Below are positions 34,343 to 42,955 of a stretch of 64,000 nt of DNA, piece by piece. Source of the DNA: Bacteroidales bacterium (GTDB lineage Bacteria > Bacteroidota > Bacteroidia > Bacteroidales > Marinilabiliaceae); assembly GCA_024401395.1 (NCBI GenBank), contig JAKSLD010000016.1, positions 20,642 to 84,641 on the forward strand. Direction: 5' to 3'. Each line of letters begins with the position of its first letter. The first letter of the stretch is position 1. Under the pieces are notes generated by a model. It was not told where the DNA came from and did no database searches. It saw only the letters and a list, made by a program, of their open reading frames with translations. The position numbers and the translations under genes were made by a program.

Positions 34343-35140
34343 TTATACAACAGCGTTTTTCTTCTTGTTGTGGCGATGCCAGAGGGTGAGAGCGATGGTA
34401 AGGACGATGGTGATGGCGCGTCCTACATTAGTTATGGTATTACCCGTAGCGCCATAAGACTCGTCGCCGACAGGGAAGAGAGACCAAGCGGCATCCATCA
34501 TAGCGTGGAGGGCGATAGGAACCCAGAGGTTGAAATCCCATTCCACGTAGAGCCAAGCGAACAATAAGGCTCCGATACCTGTGACTGCGACGGTGAGCAG
34601 CCCAGAAATGAAATCGTGCGACTGATAAAGATGACCCGATGCGAATACGATTGTAGGGGCGATAATAGCCAAGAAGAAATTCCACTTACACCTACGGTAC
34701 AGCGGTCCGAAAGGGAAAGCTCTGAAAGTGACCTCCTCGAAGAAACCCGGCCAAAGAGCAGAGAAGAAAAGAGTCTTCCAAGAGAAGACGAACTGACCTG
34801 CTATAGCGTTGGTTACAAACATAGGGATACACAGAGCGATACCGATGCCCCACCCCTTAAGGAAACCCTTCATTCCGAGGCCCAATTCGCTCCAAATCTT
34901 ACGGACAGGGCAAATGAGAGCCATGGTGGCAGCTATGATGATGAAAGCCATCAAACCTCTCCAGAGAGGTTTATATTCGGGGTACTCTTCAAAAAAAGCA
35001 GGTCTGATTAACGCAGCGAGAGTATATCCGCTACCCTCGGGGCCATCGAACAGACCGATATTACAGACTATCTGAAGAAGCAAAAAGCCTATCAAAATGA
35101 TGATGACTGTGATGACGTTTTTTTTCATGGTTTCTGACAT
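34343..35140 (-). CDS. CPBP family intramembrane glutamic endopeptidase
   Basis: A 265-residue polytopic inner-membrane protein with about eight hydrophobic segments. The CPBP (Abi/CAAX-like) motifs are present: EEVTFRAF (EExxxR), ASGHLYQSHDF (conserved His) and a late HAMMDAAWSLF. Family members cleave prenylated or other membrane substrates, or act in bacteriocin self-immunity; the substrate here is unknown. Start at 35140 or the ATG four codons later (35128). Divergent from the membrane protein/GT2 pair. Confidence 0.85.
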   Translation of the reverse strand: MSETMKKNVITVIIILIGFLLLQIVCNIGLFDGPEGSGYTLAALIRPAFFEEYPEYKPLWRGLMAFIIIAATMALICPVRKIWSELGLGMKGFLKGWGIGIALCIPMFVTNAIAGQFVFSWKTLFFSALWPGFFEEVTFRAFPFGPLYRRCKWNFFLAIIAPTIVFASGHLYQSHDFISGLLTVAVTGIGALLFAWLYVEWDFNLWVPIALHAMMDAAWSLFPVGDESYGATGNTITNVGRAITIVLTIALTLWHRHNKKKNAVV

Positions 35141-35157
35141 TTAATGCTATGTGTGGG

Positions 35158-35190
35158 CAAATTTAGGATATTTCAACAATACGAGTCAAA
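35158..35190 (-). promoter_or_regulatory. Promoter of the CPBP protease gene
   Basis: Minus-strand TTTG (35190-35187), 21-bp spacer, TAAATTTG (35165-35158). The leader would be about 15 nt. Confidence 0.6.
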
Positions 35191-35220
35191 AAAATATTAT
35201 GAGATTATAGGTTAAGGCGG

Positions 35221-35228
35221 TATCTTTG
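35221..35228 (+). promoter_or_regulatory. -7 element of the membrane protein/GT2 operon
   Basis: TATCTTTG, 22 bp before the ATG at 35251; no evident -33 box. Divergent from the CPBP promoter. Confidence 0.5.
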
Positions 35229-35250
35229 CACCCAAGAAGACAGACAGCGA

Positions 35251-36561
35251 ATGATTAAAAATATAACAACATTCATATTGACATTAGCAGGGCTAATTAT
35301 CCTGTTCCTTGCATCGGCATTGATTCCCCAAGATGCGATAAGAGAAAATACCATAAAGAGTTCCCTTGAATACAAGATGGTAAAGCCACAAGAATTCAAC
35401 AGTGGCAATAAGTTCAACTCGCTGAGCGACAACTATGCAGACGTCATTGAGCTAGGGGTAATGTGGAATATGACAGACGAGAACCCCATCAAAGCCATAT
35501 TAGACAGCAGATACTACGACGGCAACACGGAGAAGAGAGATTACGGAGAGAACTACGGCTTCTATGCCAGCGTCAACAAAGGAGTAGAACCCAATACCGA
35601 CTATACCAGATATTGGCATGGAGACGTGATATACCTAAGAGCACTACACGTTTTCACAAACATTGTAAATATAAGGATTATATTAATGTCGGTATGTATG
35701 GCACTACTAGCATGCCTATGCTGGGTACTATACAGAAAAGAGAGGCGAGCCATAGCGATGATGACCTTAGCTGCACTAGCATGTGTACAAATATGGAATA
35801 TCAGATTAGCCGTTGAATATATACCAGCAGTATTAGTAGGACTTATAACAGCCATATACTGCGTCAAGAATCACGAAAAAGTGATGACCGACATGAAGAT
35901 CTGGATAGTAAGCGGCGTATTGATAGCCTTTTTCGACATACTCACCTGTGAGCTACTCACCATAGCCCTACCGCTAGCGATAGTATACGTCATGCGGCAG
36001 CAAGACAAGAAGATAAGAGAGACGAAGCAAGAGATTATACAGATGGCAAAGATATTCACGGCATGGGGGGCGTCGTATTTAGCTACATTCCTCAGTAAGT
36101 GGACATTAGCCAGTCTGGTATTAGGAGAAAATAAATTTACGGCAGCCATATCCGCAGCGGGAGTCAGGATAAACGGAGAGACCGATTCAGACTATACCCC
36201 TATGGAAGTATTCTTCAGGGCGCCGGCAGCCAATATCTCCACGATGATGGGAGGCGAAGAGACAATAGCGTGGAAAGGTGTATTTATCTTTCTGATTATC
36301 ACAGCTATTGCTGTGTCATTGATTTATATTTTGAAGCGAAAAGAAGACAAGACATTCCTGGCAATAATGTCGCTACTAGCAGCAATGCCTATAGTACGCT
36401 TTTTCGTACTAAGCAACCATTCGTATTTACATGAATACTTCACATACAGGGCATTAGCTGTAACAGTATTTGCGCTTATTTCGATGATATACGTAGTGAC
36501 ATCGAAGGAGAAAGGCAGCAAAGCTGCAGTAAAGGCACAGAACAAGAACAGAAAGCGATGA
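35251..36561 (+). CDS. Polytopic membrane protein, possible GT-C type glycosyltransferase
   Basis: A 436-residue membrane protein with about nine to ten hydrophobic segments: one at the N-terminus (LTLAGLIILFLASALI), a soluble loop of roughly 100 residues (about 30-135) and then clustered helices. The soluble loop and helix layout, and the four-base overlap (ATGA) with a DPM1-like GT2 gene, resemble lipid-linked sugar transfer systems in which a GT2 makes polyprenyl-phosphate sugar and a membrane enzyme uses it. I see no firm family signature. The C-terminus is strongly basic (KGSKAAVKAQNKNRKR). Function as a sugar transferase is inference. Confidence 0.6.
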   Translation: MIKNITTFILTLAGLIILFLASALIPQDAIRENTIKSSLEYKMVKPQEFNSGNKFNSLSDNYADVIELGVMWNMTDENPIKAILDSRYYDGNTEKRDYGENYGFYASVNKGVEPNTDYTRYWHGDVIYLRALHVFTNIVNIRIILMSVCMALLACLCWVLYRKERRAIAMMTLAALACVQIWNIRLAVEYIPAVLVGLITAIYCVKNHEKVMTDMKIWIVSGVLIAFFDILTCELLTIALPLAIVYVMRQQDKKIRETKQEIIQMAKIFTAWGASYLATFLSKWTLASLVLGENKFTAAISAAGVRINGETDSDYTPMEVFFRAPAANISTMMGGEETIAWKGVFIFLIITAIAVSLIYILKRKEDKTFLAIMSLLAAMPIVRFFVLSNHSYLHEYFTYRALAVTVFALISMIYVVTSKEKGSKAAVKAQNKNRKR

Positions 36562-37259
36562 AACTATCCTTTGTCATACCCTGCCTTAACGAAGCTAGCA
36601 CTCTGCCCAGCGTCATATCAGAAGCCCGAGAAATGGCGGGCAAGCTATACGAGCGGACAGAGTATGAGATAATAGTCGCAGACAACGGCAGCAGCGACGG
36701 CTCCATAGAGACAGCAGAAGGAAACGGTGCCAGGGTGGTAGCCGTTGTGCAAAAAGGCTATGGTGCGGCGCTACGTGCGGGGCTATCAGCAGCCAACGGA
36801 GAAGTGATAGTCATGGCAGATGCCGACGGGAGCTACGACTTCAGAGAAGCCGACAAGATGGTGAAAATGATAGAAGAGAACGGATACGGCATGATAATAG
36901 GAGACCGTTTTGGGGGAAGGATAGAAAAGGGAGCCATGCCGTGGGCACACAGATATATAGGAGTACCCATACTATCGGCGTTAGGAAGAATCAGGTACAA
37001 TACAGACGTAAAAGATTTTCACTGTGGGCTGAGAGCCATCTCCAAGACAGCCTGGTCGGCAATAGCCAAAAAATGCGATGCCGACGGCATGGAATTTGCG
37101 ACAGAGATGATAGGCAAGGCAGCACAGAACAGAATCAGCATAGGTCAGATTCCCATTACGCTAAGGCGAGATTTACGTCCCCGAGGACAGAAACCCCATT
37201 TGAGAACTATTCCTGACGGATTGCGGCATCTAAAAGAGATATTTTATGACACCAAGTGA
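36558..37259 (+). CDS. Family 2 glycosyltransferase, dolichyl-phosphate mannose synthase-like
   Basis: A 233-residue GT-A fold enzyme. SFVIPCLNEASTLPSVI is the nucleotide-binding start, VADNGSSDGS the first acidic motif, and VMADADGSYDF the DxD-type metal site; GDRFGGRIEKGAMPW and DFHCGLRAI are typical of polyprenyl-phosphate sugar synthases. There is no C-terminal membrane domain, unlike GtrB or ArnC types. Start overlaps the upstream stop by four bases, so the products are probably made in similar amounts and work together. Confidence 0.85.
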   Translation: MKLSFVIPCLNEASTLPSVISEAREMAGKLYERTEYEIIVADNGSSDGSIETAEGNGARVVAVVQKGYGAALRAGLSAANGEVIVMADADGSYDFREADKMVKMIEENGYGMIIGDRFGGRIEKGAMPWAHRYIGVPILSALGRIRYNTDVKDFHCGLRAISKTAWSAIAKKCDADGMEFATEMIGKAAQNRISIGQIPITLRRDLRPRGQKPHLRTIPDGLRHLKEIFYDTK

Positions 37260-37280
37260 ACAATTTGGCAAAATAATGAT

Positions 37281-37288
37281 TATCTTTG
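37281..37288 (+). promoter_or_regulatory. -7 element of the secreted sorting-domain protein gene
   Basis: TATCTTTG, with a TTTG 13 bp upstream (too short a spacer). It implies a leader of about 125 nt before the ATG at 37420. Confidence 0.5.
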
Positions 37289-37327
37289 TGCCCTGAAAAA
37301 CAAACAATAAGACATTATAGACAACAT

Positions 37328-37387
37328 AAGAAATGTACTAACGAATAACTACTATAAAAAAACTACTAGTTGATTCATACATTTCTT
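37328..37387 (+). other. Inverted repeat in the 5' leader
   Basis: AAGAAATGTA (37328-37337) and TACATTTCTT (37378-37387) are perfect inverse complements 40 bp apart; the loop holds a direct repeat of AACTACTA. It would form a stem just before the start codon region of the following gene. Confidence 0.5.
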
Positions 37388-37419
37388 AAACAAACAGACA
37401 ATAACAAATAATCAATAAC

Positions 37420-38808
37420 ATGCTTAAACATTTATTTTTTGTACTTATCAGTGTGCTCGCTTTGTGTGCTCCTGTGACTGCGTATGCGGAGGAAGCGCCT
37501 ACTAGCGAGGATTTTCCGTTCTATAAAGATATCATAGCCACCGTAAAAATTGGTGACAATGAGTTTTTTTACGAGGACCCAGTACCCATAACAAACGCTC
37601 AAACAATCACTGTTACCTACGGTGAAACAACCGTACAAAATATCATAGATCAAACAACATCTCCAGACTCCCAAAAATACAGAAGAGTGGGACCTGAGGT
37701 AGACGACGAAGTAGGCTGGTATTTTTGGCCTAGTCATAGGTCTGGCTGGAGAAACCGAACAACAGTAAAGTCCAGCGACGTAATCACTACGGAGCTTTTT
37801 GGCGGCGACAAAGGACTTAAAGGAGTGGGTGCAGTATATGAATATATTGGCAAGACAACCATCAAGGTAGTCGATAAAGATGGTATGGAAGTGAATACAG
37901 TAGACCTCGCCGAAGAATTCGACATCCCATACACTTCAGAGTATCCTTGCTGGTGCTATGAGCAATATAAAAATGGACAATGGGAAATTTCATGGACAAA
38001 CAGAACTAGTTTGCTGCGTAAATTATGTAACCCTATGGATAATTCCTTGAATTTGGATAATTACCGCATCAAGCTTACCAATCACGACATAGATGACGAG
38101 TACTTTTCGTGCAATTATTGCTACAAGTATATCGTCACCAAGGCTAGTGACTTTGATACCCTATGGGAACTATACGAGGACGAAAAACTTTGGGACAACG
38201 AAATCAGCATTGAGAGTGACATAGATTTATCTAGCTATACACCAACACGTGCTTTGCTGCCATTCGATAATTATACAGAGATGACAATAGATGGTCACGG
38301 TCATACAATATCAAACTTCAAGGGCAACTACCCTTTTGCGAGTGATTATTGCGCATACGGTAATCAGACTATCAAGAATCTGACTATTGATAATTTTGAT
38401 ATCGCACTCACACTCTCTGACGGACGCTGTGACACAAAAGAAGGCGAAAATGATGATGTATACGTATTGATTATGGGTGACAATAACGACATCAGCAATT
38501 GCAACTTCACTGGTAAGGTAGCCATCGAAGGAGAGGAAGGCAAGAACTATATCCCATGCTTAGGATATGAGCATCTTAACCTCAGCAATACTACCGTTTC
38601 TATCAATGGTAAAGTGGAAATATCTACAGGCATTGCAGAGGTAGAAGCTGACGGCAGTATATATGTTCGCGGTCGTGAGATAATCGCTACAGAAGATGTA
38701 CGCATATACAACCTCATGGGTGAAGATGTGACAAGACTCAACGGCATGTTGAGCAAAGGTGTATACATTGTAAAGGGAAGCAAAGCCACAAAGGTAGTGG
38801 TTCGCTAA
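37420..38808 (+). CDS. Secreted protein with T9SS type-A-like sorting tail
   Basis: A 462-residue protein with a signal peptide (VLALCAPVTAYA). The N-terminal ~170 residues are beta-rich and unrecognised. The middle (about 255-390) has a parallel beta-helix flavour with repeated short strands (MTIDGHGHTISNFKG, QTIKNLTIDNFDI, NNDISNCNFTGKV). The C-terminal ~60 residues (VRIYNLMGEDVTRLNG, LSKGVYIVKGSKATKVVVR) are a Por-secretion/type-A-like sorting domain. It is therefore probably exported by T9SS and fixed on or released from the surface. The codon use and the strong terminator that follows suggest a single-gene transcript. Cargo function unknown. Confidence 0.72.
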   Translation: MLKHLFFVLISVLALCAPVTAYAEEAPTSEDFPFYKDIIATVKIGDNEFFYEDPVPITNAQTITVTYGETTVQNIIDQTTSPDSQKYRRVGPEVDDEVGWYFWPSHRSGWRNRTTVKSSDVITTELFGGDKGLKGVGAVYEYIGKTTIKVVDKDGMEVNTVDLAEEFDIPYTSEYPCWCYEQYKNGQWEISWTNRTSLLRKLCNPMDNSLNLDNYRIKLTNHDIDDEYFSCNYCYKYIVTKASDFDTLWELYEDEKLWDNEISIESDIDLSSYTPTRALLPFDNYTEMTIDGHGHTISNFKGNYPFASDYCAYGNQTIKNLTIDNFDIALTLSDGRCDTKEGENDDVYVLIMGDNNDISNCNFTGKVAIEGEEGKNYIPCLGYEHLNLSNTTVSINGKVEISTGIAEVEADGSIYVRGREIIATEDVRIYNLMGEDVTRLNGMLSKGVYIVKGSKATKVVVR

Positions 38809-38831
38809 TACATTAATGACATCACAATACA

Positions 38832-38869
38832 GGGAGCTCCTAATTTTTTAACAGGAGCTCCCTCTTTTT
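38832..38869 (+). terminator. Rho-independent terminator after the secreted protein gene
   Basis: Perfect 10-bp stem GGGAGCTCCT (38832-38841) / AGGAGCTCCC (38853-38862), followed by TCTTTTTG. Confidence 0.88.
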
Positions 38870-38882
38870 GTCGCTATTGAGC

Positions 38883-38890
38883 TATCTTTG
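38883..38890 (+). promoter_or_regulatory. -7 element of menD
   Basis: TATCTTTG, 22 bp before the ATG at 38913. It lies inside the longer open frame that begins at 38868 and thus supports the shorter MenD start. Confidence 0.55.
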
Positions 38891-38912
38891 CACAACAAAA
38901 AGAGAAAGGTTC

Positions 38913-40499
38913 ATGCTGATAACATCATTATTATATAGGTTTGGCATTAGACATGTGGTAGTATGTCCCGGCTCACGCAATGCACCTTTGGCAGATGCGT
39001 TTGCCAGATGTTCCGACACATACACGGTACACCCAGTGACAGACGAGAGAAGTGCAGGATTTGTTGCCATTGGCCTGTCAGAGATAACAGACAAGCCAGT
39101 AGCAGTATGCGTAACAAGCGGCACTGCCGTTGCCAATGTATACCCAGCCGTAGTAGAAGCGTACCATAGGAATATACCCCTTGTAGTAATATCAGCCGAC
39201 CGACCAAAAGAGTGGATAGACCAGATGGACGGTCAGACCATGACACAACCCGGCGCGTATGGGAAATATGCAGAATACTGTGACATATTGCCACACGTCG
39301 AAGAAGATGAAGAGCGAGAGTGGTACAACAACCGTGAGATGAACCGGGTATTGGGGTACGTTATAAATTCCAACAAACCAGGGCACATCAACATACAGCT
39401 GAGAGAGCCACTATTTGACTTTGAGTCAGACAGCGAGCTGATATACGAAGGCGAGCGGACAGTCAGACAGGCGCCCCCAAAATGTGCACCATTAGAAAAA
39501 GAAGCGTTACAAGAATGGGCAGATGCCAAGCGCAGGATGGTAATAGTGGGACAAGGATATTACGACCTTGCCCAAGAGCTGACAAAAAGGAAAAACAAGA
39601 GAGAGACTGTTGTCCTTGCCGAATCGCTCTCCAACCTACCAAGACGTTGCGTCACGGGAGAAAAATATGACATAGACCCCACAGAAGAGGCAATAGCGCC
39701 AGACATGGTCGTTTATCTAGGCGGGCATATCATCTCCAAGAAACTGAAGCAATGGCTGCGGCAGCAAAACATAAAGAATGTCTGGAGGATAGACCATTGG
39801 GCGAGCAGAGAGATGCCAGACACATTTATGAAACTAACGCGGCGCATACTAGTAGACAAAGCAGAAGAATTCTTTGCCTTACTGCCGTATGCAGGCGAGG
39901 GGCAAGAAAGTGAAGCAGAATACTATGCATCGTGGGAGAACAGGAGATACAATTATCCCCACAAGAATCAGCAAGAGATAGCAGACAAGCTGATGAAAGC
40001 GATACGACGCACAGACGCGCTAGTCCTTGCCAACAGTTCGTCGGTACGCTATGCCCAAAAGAGCGAATTTCACGATGCGGGGAAGACACGACTGACCACA
40101 TGCAACAGAGGAGTAAACGGCATAGAAGGCACCATATCCCAAGCTGTGGGGATAGCACTTGGAAGTGAAAACGGGCGCGTAGTATGCATTACAGGCGATC
40201 TAAGCTTCTTTTACGACCACAATGCGCTATGGAATACACACTTACCCAAGAACCTGAGGATAATGCTGATAAACGACTACGGCGGAGAGATATTCAAAGG
40301 GCTCAAGGGGCTGGGCAAATCGCCAGTAAGCGACACATATATCGGAGGGAAGCACCGCACGAGCGGAGAAGGATGGTGCAAAGACTGCGGAGTGAAATAT
40401 ATGAATGTGAGTATCAGCGATGCCACAAAAGGGGTAAGATGGCTGATGAACCAAGAAACAGACGAGACGAGATTACTAGAAGTGACGGTATGGGTATAA
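38913..40499 (+). CDS. menD: SEPHCHC synthase (menaquinone biosynthesis)
   Basis: Thiamine-diphosphate enzyme that joins 2-oxoglutarate to isochorismate in menaquinone synthesis. The 528-residue product starts LITSLLYRFGIRHVVVCPGS. Typical motifs: CPGSRNAPLADAF, DERSAGFVAIGLS (catalytic Glu of the PYR domain), TSGTAVANVYPAVVEAYH, SADRPKEW, and in the C-terminal PP domain RGVNGIEGTISQAVG plus the ThDP motif ITGDLSFFYDHNAL and LINDYGGEIF. It uses the product of MenF, encoded 15 kb upstream. Confidence 0.96.
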   Translation: MLITSLLYRFGIRHVVVCPGSRNAPLADAFARCSDTYTVHPVTDERSAGFVAIGLSEITDKPVAVCVTSGTAVANVYPAVVEAYHRNIPLVVISADRPKEWIDQMDGQTMTQPGAYGKYAEYCDILPHVEEDEEREWYNNREMNRVLGYVINSNKPGHINIQLREPLFDFESDSELIYEGERTVRQAPPKCAPLEKEALQEWADAKRRMVIVGQGYYDLAQELTKRKNKRETVVLAESLSNLPRRCVTGEKYDIDPTEEAIAPDMVVYLGGHIISKKLKQWLRQQNIKNVWRIDHWASREMPDTFMKLTRRILVDKAEEFFALLPYAGEGQESEAEYYASWENRRYNYPHKNQQEIADKLMKAIRRTDALVLANSSSVRYAQKSEFHDAGKTRLTTCNRGVNGIEGTISQAVGIALGSENGRVVCITGDLSFFYDHNALWNTHLPKNLRIMLINDYGGEIFKGLKGLGKSPVSDTYIGGKHRTSGEGWCKDCGVKYMNVSISDATKGVRWLMNQETDETRLLEVTVWV

Positions 40500-40563
40500 A
40501 CACCCATTTTGCACCAAAGTGTTCCGTAATTCAGAAAAAAGACTGAAATTAGCATCGGATAAG

Positions 40564-40582
40564 AAGGGCTAAAACCCTTTTT
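40564..40582 (+). terminator. Weak terminator after menD
   Basis: AAGGG (40564-40568) / CCCTT (40575-40579) with a 6-nt loop and a short T tract. Confidence 0.4.
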
Positions 40583-40631
40583 GTGGAGTATAATTAATTG
40601 ATAACAAACAAATTCACTATATTAACCCATT

Positions 40632-41861
40632 ATGGAAAAGAGAGTAGTAATCACGGGTATGGGCATCTATTCATGCCTTGGTACAACCCTAGATGAAGTA
40701 AAGAATTCACTTTATAATGGCGTATCAGGTATAATTTTCGATCAGGCACGCAAGGATATGGGCTTCCGTTCTGCCTTGACAGCTAATGTACCTGTACCAG
40801 ATTTGAAAGGTATTGTAACCCGTCAGCAGCGCAACTTCATGGCAGACGAGGTTAAATATGCTTACCTAGCAACACGCGATGCATTGGCACACGCTGGCAT
40901 TGACCAAGATTACCTTGACAAGCACGATGTAGGTCTGCTCTACGGTAATGACTCATCGGCAGATGCTGTTGTAAAGAGCGTAGATACAATGCGAATCAAG
41001 AAAGATACAACACTTGTAGGTTCGGGTGCTATCTTCCAGTCGATGAACTCGACAGTAACAATGAACCTTGGCTGTCTCTTCCACTTGAAGGGCATCAATA
41101 TGACAGTTTCTGCTGCCTGTGCTTCTGGTTCACATGCTATAGGTCTCGGCGCGCTTCTCATCCGCAACGGTCTTCAGGACATGGTAGTCTGCGGTGGTGC
41201 GCAGGAGGTAAACCCATTCTCTATCGGTTCATTCGACGGTATCTCGGCATTCTCTACAAGAGAGTCAGAGCCAACAAAGGCCAGCCGTCCATTTGACCGT
41301 GACCGAGATGGTCTTGTACCAGGTGGTGGTGCTGCTACAGTAATCATCGAGTCGTACGAGAGCGCGGTAAAGCGTGGCGCTACAATCCTCGGTGAGATAT
41401 TGAGCTACGGTTTCTCATCAAACGGAGACCATATCTCTTCACCTAACGTAGAGGGTCCAGCTAAGTCACTTGAGAATGCCATCCGTCTTTCGGGCATCAA
41501 CCCTAAAGAGATCGGCTATGTAAATGCTCACGCGACATCTACACATATCGGCGATACAAACGAGGCTAAGGCTATCGCGCAAGTATTTGGCGACCACAAG
41601 CCATACGTTACATCTACAAAGTCACAGACAGGACATGAGATGTGGATGGCAGGTGCATCAGAGGTTATCTACTCTATGCTCATGATGAAGAACAACTTCA
41701 TCGCTGCCAACCTCAACTTTGAGAATCCAGATGAGGATACTGCTAAGTTGAACATTCCTGGCGCACGAGTAGACAATGTTCATTTTGACACATTCCTGTC
41801 GAACTCATTCGGCTTCGGTGGAACAAACTCGACATTGATTGTACGCGACTTCAAGGGATGA
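40632..41861 (+). CDS. 3-oxoacyl-[acyl-carrier-protein] synthase (FabB/FabF type)
   Basis: Condensing enzyme of fatty-acid elongation. The 409-residue protein has the catalytic triad of the family: Cys163 in AACASGSH, His in NAHATSTHIGD, and His in KSQTGHEMWMAGA, plus the C-terminal SFGFGGTNSTLI. MWMAGASE in place of the usual GAAGA-type sequence and the overall match lean towards FabB-like enzymes, but FabF cannot be excluded. Codon use favours CGT and GGT, suggesting strong expression. It stands alone between terminators. Confidence 0.9.
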   Translation: MEKRVVITGMGIYSCLGTTLDEVKNSLYNGVSGIIFDQARKDMGFRSALTANVPVPDLKGIVTRQQRNFMADEVKYAYLATRDALAHAGIDQDYLDKHDVGLLYGNDSSADAVVKSVDTMRIKKDTTLVGSGAIFQSMNSTVTMNLGCLFHLKGINMTVSAACASGSHAIGLGALLIRNGLQDMVVCGGAQEVNPFSIGSFDGISAFSTRESEPTKASRPFDRDRDGLVPGGGAATVIIESYESAVKRGATILGEILSYGFSSNGDHISSPNVEGPAKSLENAIRLSGINPKEIGYVNAHATSTHIGDTNEAKAIAQVFGDHKPYVTSTKSQTGHEMWMAGASEVIYSMLMMKNNFIAANLNFENPDEDTAKLNIPGARVDNVHFDTFLSNSFGFGGTNSTLIVRDFKG

Positions 41862-41885
41862 TTAATTACAGATTATATTATCAGG

Positions 41886-41917
41886 GGCGCCTCATACATA
41901 GTATGGGGCGTCTTTTT
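41886..41917 (+). terminator. Rho-independent terminator after the ketosynthase gene
   Basis: GCGCCTCATAC pairs with GTATGGGGCGT (G-U pairs allowed) around a 3-nt loop, followed by CTTTTTAT. Confidence 0.78.
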
Positions 41918-41933
41918 ATAGTATAAATCCTGA

Positions 41934-41965
41934 TTTGCCATTCTGCAAAACAATATCTAAGTTTG
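41934..41965 (+). promoter_or_regulatory. Promoter of the RluA-family gene
   Basis: TTTG (41934-41937), 20-bp spacer, TAAGTTTG (41958-41965): a close match to the Bacteroides -33/-7 pattern. It overlaps the longer open frame beginning at 41935 and so fixes the start at 41992. Confidence 0.72.
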
Positions 41966-41991
41966 CACTCACAAACAGAACAACAGACGAC

Positions 41992-42897
41992 ATGGGAAAT
42001 CCACATAGACATCAACCTCGACAGGGGACACAGATATCAGTAAAACAATCGTGCACAATCGAAGAGCTTCTCGGCAAGCATATGCAAGGCAAGAGCATCA
42101 CAGCCATCAAGCAGTTGCTCTCGAAAGGAGTAATTACCCTCAATGGTAAGCCTATCAAGAAGCTCGGCGTCATGCTAGAGCCTGGGATGACCATACAGAT
42201 GCTTCCGAAGGCAGAGCCACAATTCAAGATGCCACAAGGAGTGCGCATAGTATTTGAGGATAAGGACATCATTGTGGTCAACAAAGATTCCGGGCTACTC
42301 ACTATGGCGACAGACAAGCAGCAGAACAAGACAGCTTACGCCTTCATATCGAGATACCTGAAATTCTACAATCCAAACGACAAAGTATTCATTGTTCACA
42401 GAATAGACCGAGACACATCGGGGCTACTGCTTTTTGCGAAGAGTCAGGCTGTACAAGAAGAGTTACAGCGCGACTGGAACGAAACAGTCCAGCAGAGAAA
42501 ATACGTTGCCATTTGTGAAGGTTACCCAGAAGAAAAAGAAGGTGTGATACATACCTACCTACGAGAGCATCCAAAATCTCTGAAGGTAAGCGTATGCGAG
42601 AAAGACGATGAAGGGGCGCAAGAAGCCATCACCCATTATAAAGTCATCAACAAGAAACACGGCTATGCCCTACTCGAATTGGAACTTGAGACCGGCAGAA
42701 AAAATCAGATACGAGTCCACATGGCCCATATAGGGCATCCACTAGCAGGCGATGTAAAATATGGAGCCAAGAGCAATCCTGCAGACAGGCTCTGCCTGCA
42801 TGCCCAGCAGATAAAGTTCACACATCCTACGACAGGCAGGACGATAGAACTAAGTTCCCCATTGCCACAAGAGATGAAGATTATCTTCGAAAGCTGA
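41992..42897 (+). CDS. RluA-family RNA pseudouridine synthase
   Basis: Isomerises uridine to pseudouridine in rRNA or tRNA. The 301-residue protein has an S4-like RNA-binding segment near the N-terminus (TIEELLGKHMQGKSITAIKQLL, then LSKGVITLNGKPI), the catalytic-Asp motif HRIDRDTSGLL, and the family elements YVAICEGYP, LETGRKNQIRVHMAHIGHPLAGD and RLCLHAQQI. The S4 domain suggests an RluC/RluD-like rRNA enzyme, but the exact site cannot be told. The start ATG 41992 follows directly after the promoter. Confidence 0.9.
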   Translation: MGNPHRHQPRQGTQISVKQSCTIEELLGKHMQGKSITAIKQLLSKGVITLNGKPIKKLGVMLEPGMTIQMLPKAEPQFKMPQGVRIVFEDKDIIVVNKDSGLLTMATDKQQNKTAYAFISRYLKFYNPNDKVFIVHRIDRDTSGLLLFAKSQAVQEELQRDWNETVQQRKYVAICEGYPEEKEGVIHTYLREHPKSLKVSVCEKDDEGAQEAITHYKVINKKHGYALLELELETGRKNQIRVHMAHIGHPLAGDVKYGAKSNPADRLCLHAQQIKFTHPTTGRTIELSSPLPQEMKIIFES

Positions 42898-42909
42898 TAC
42901 AAAAAAAAC

Positions 42910-42940
42910 AAAAGCCATCGATCATCTCGATGGCTTTATT
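42910..42940. terminator. Bidirectional terminator
   Basis: AAAGCCATCGA / TCGATGGCTTT with a 5-nt loop; T-rich tails on both strands. It ends the pseudouridine synthase gene and the convergent permease gene. Confidence 0.85.
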
Positions 42941-42955
42941 GTTTTACATTAGCTC

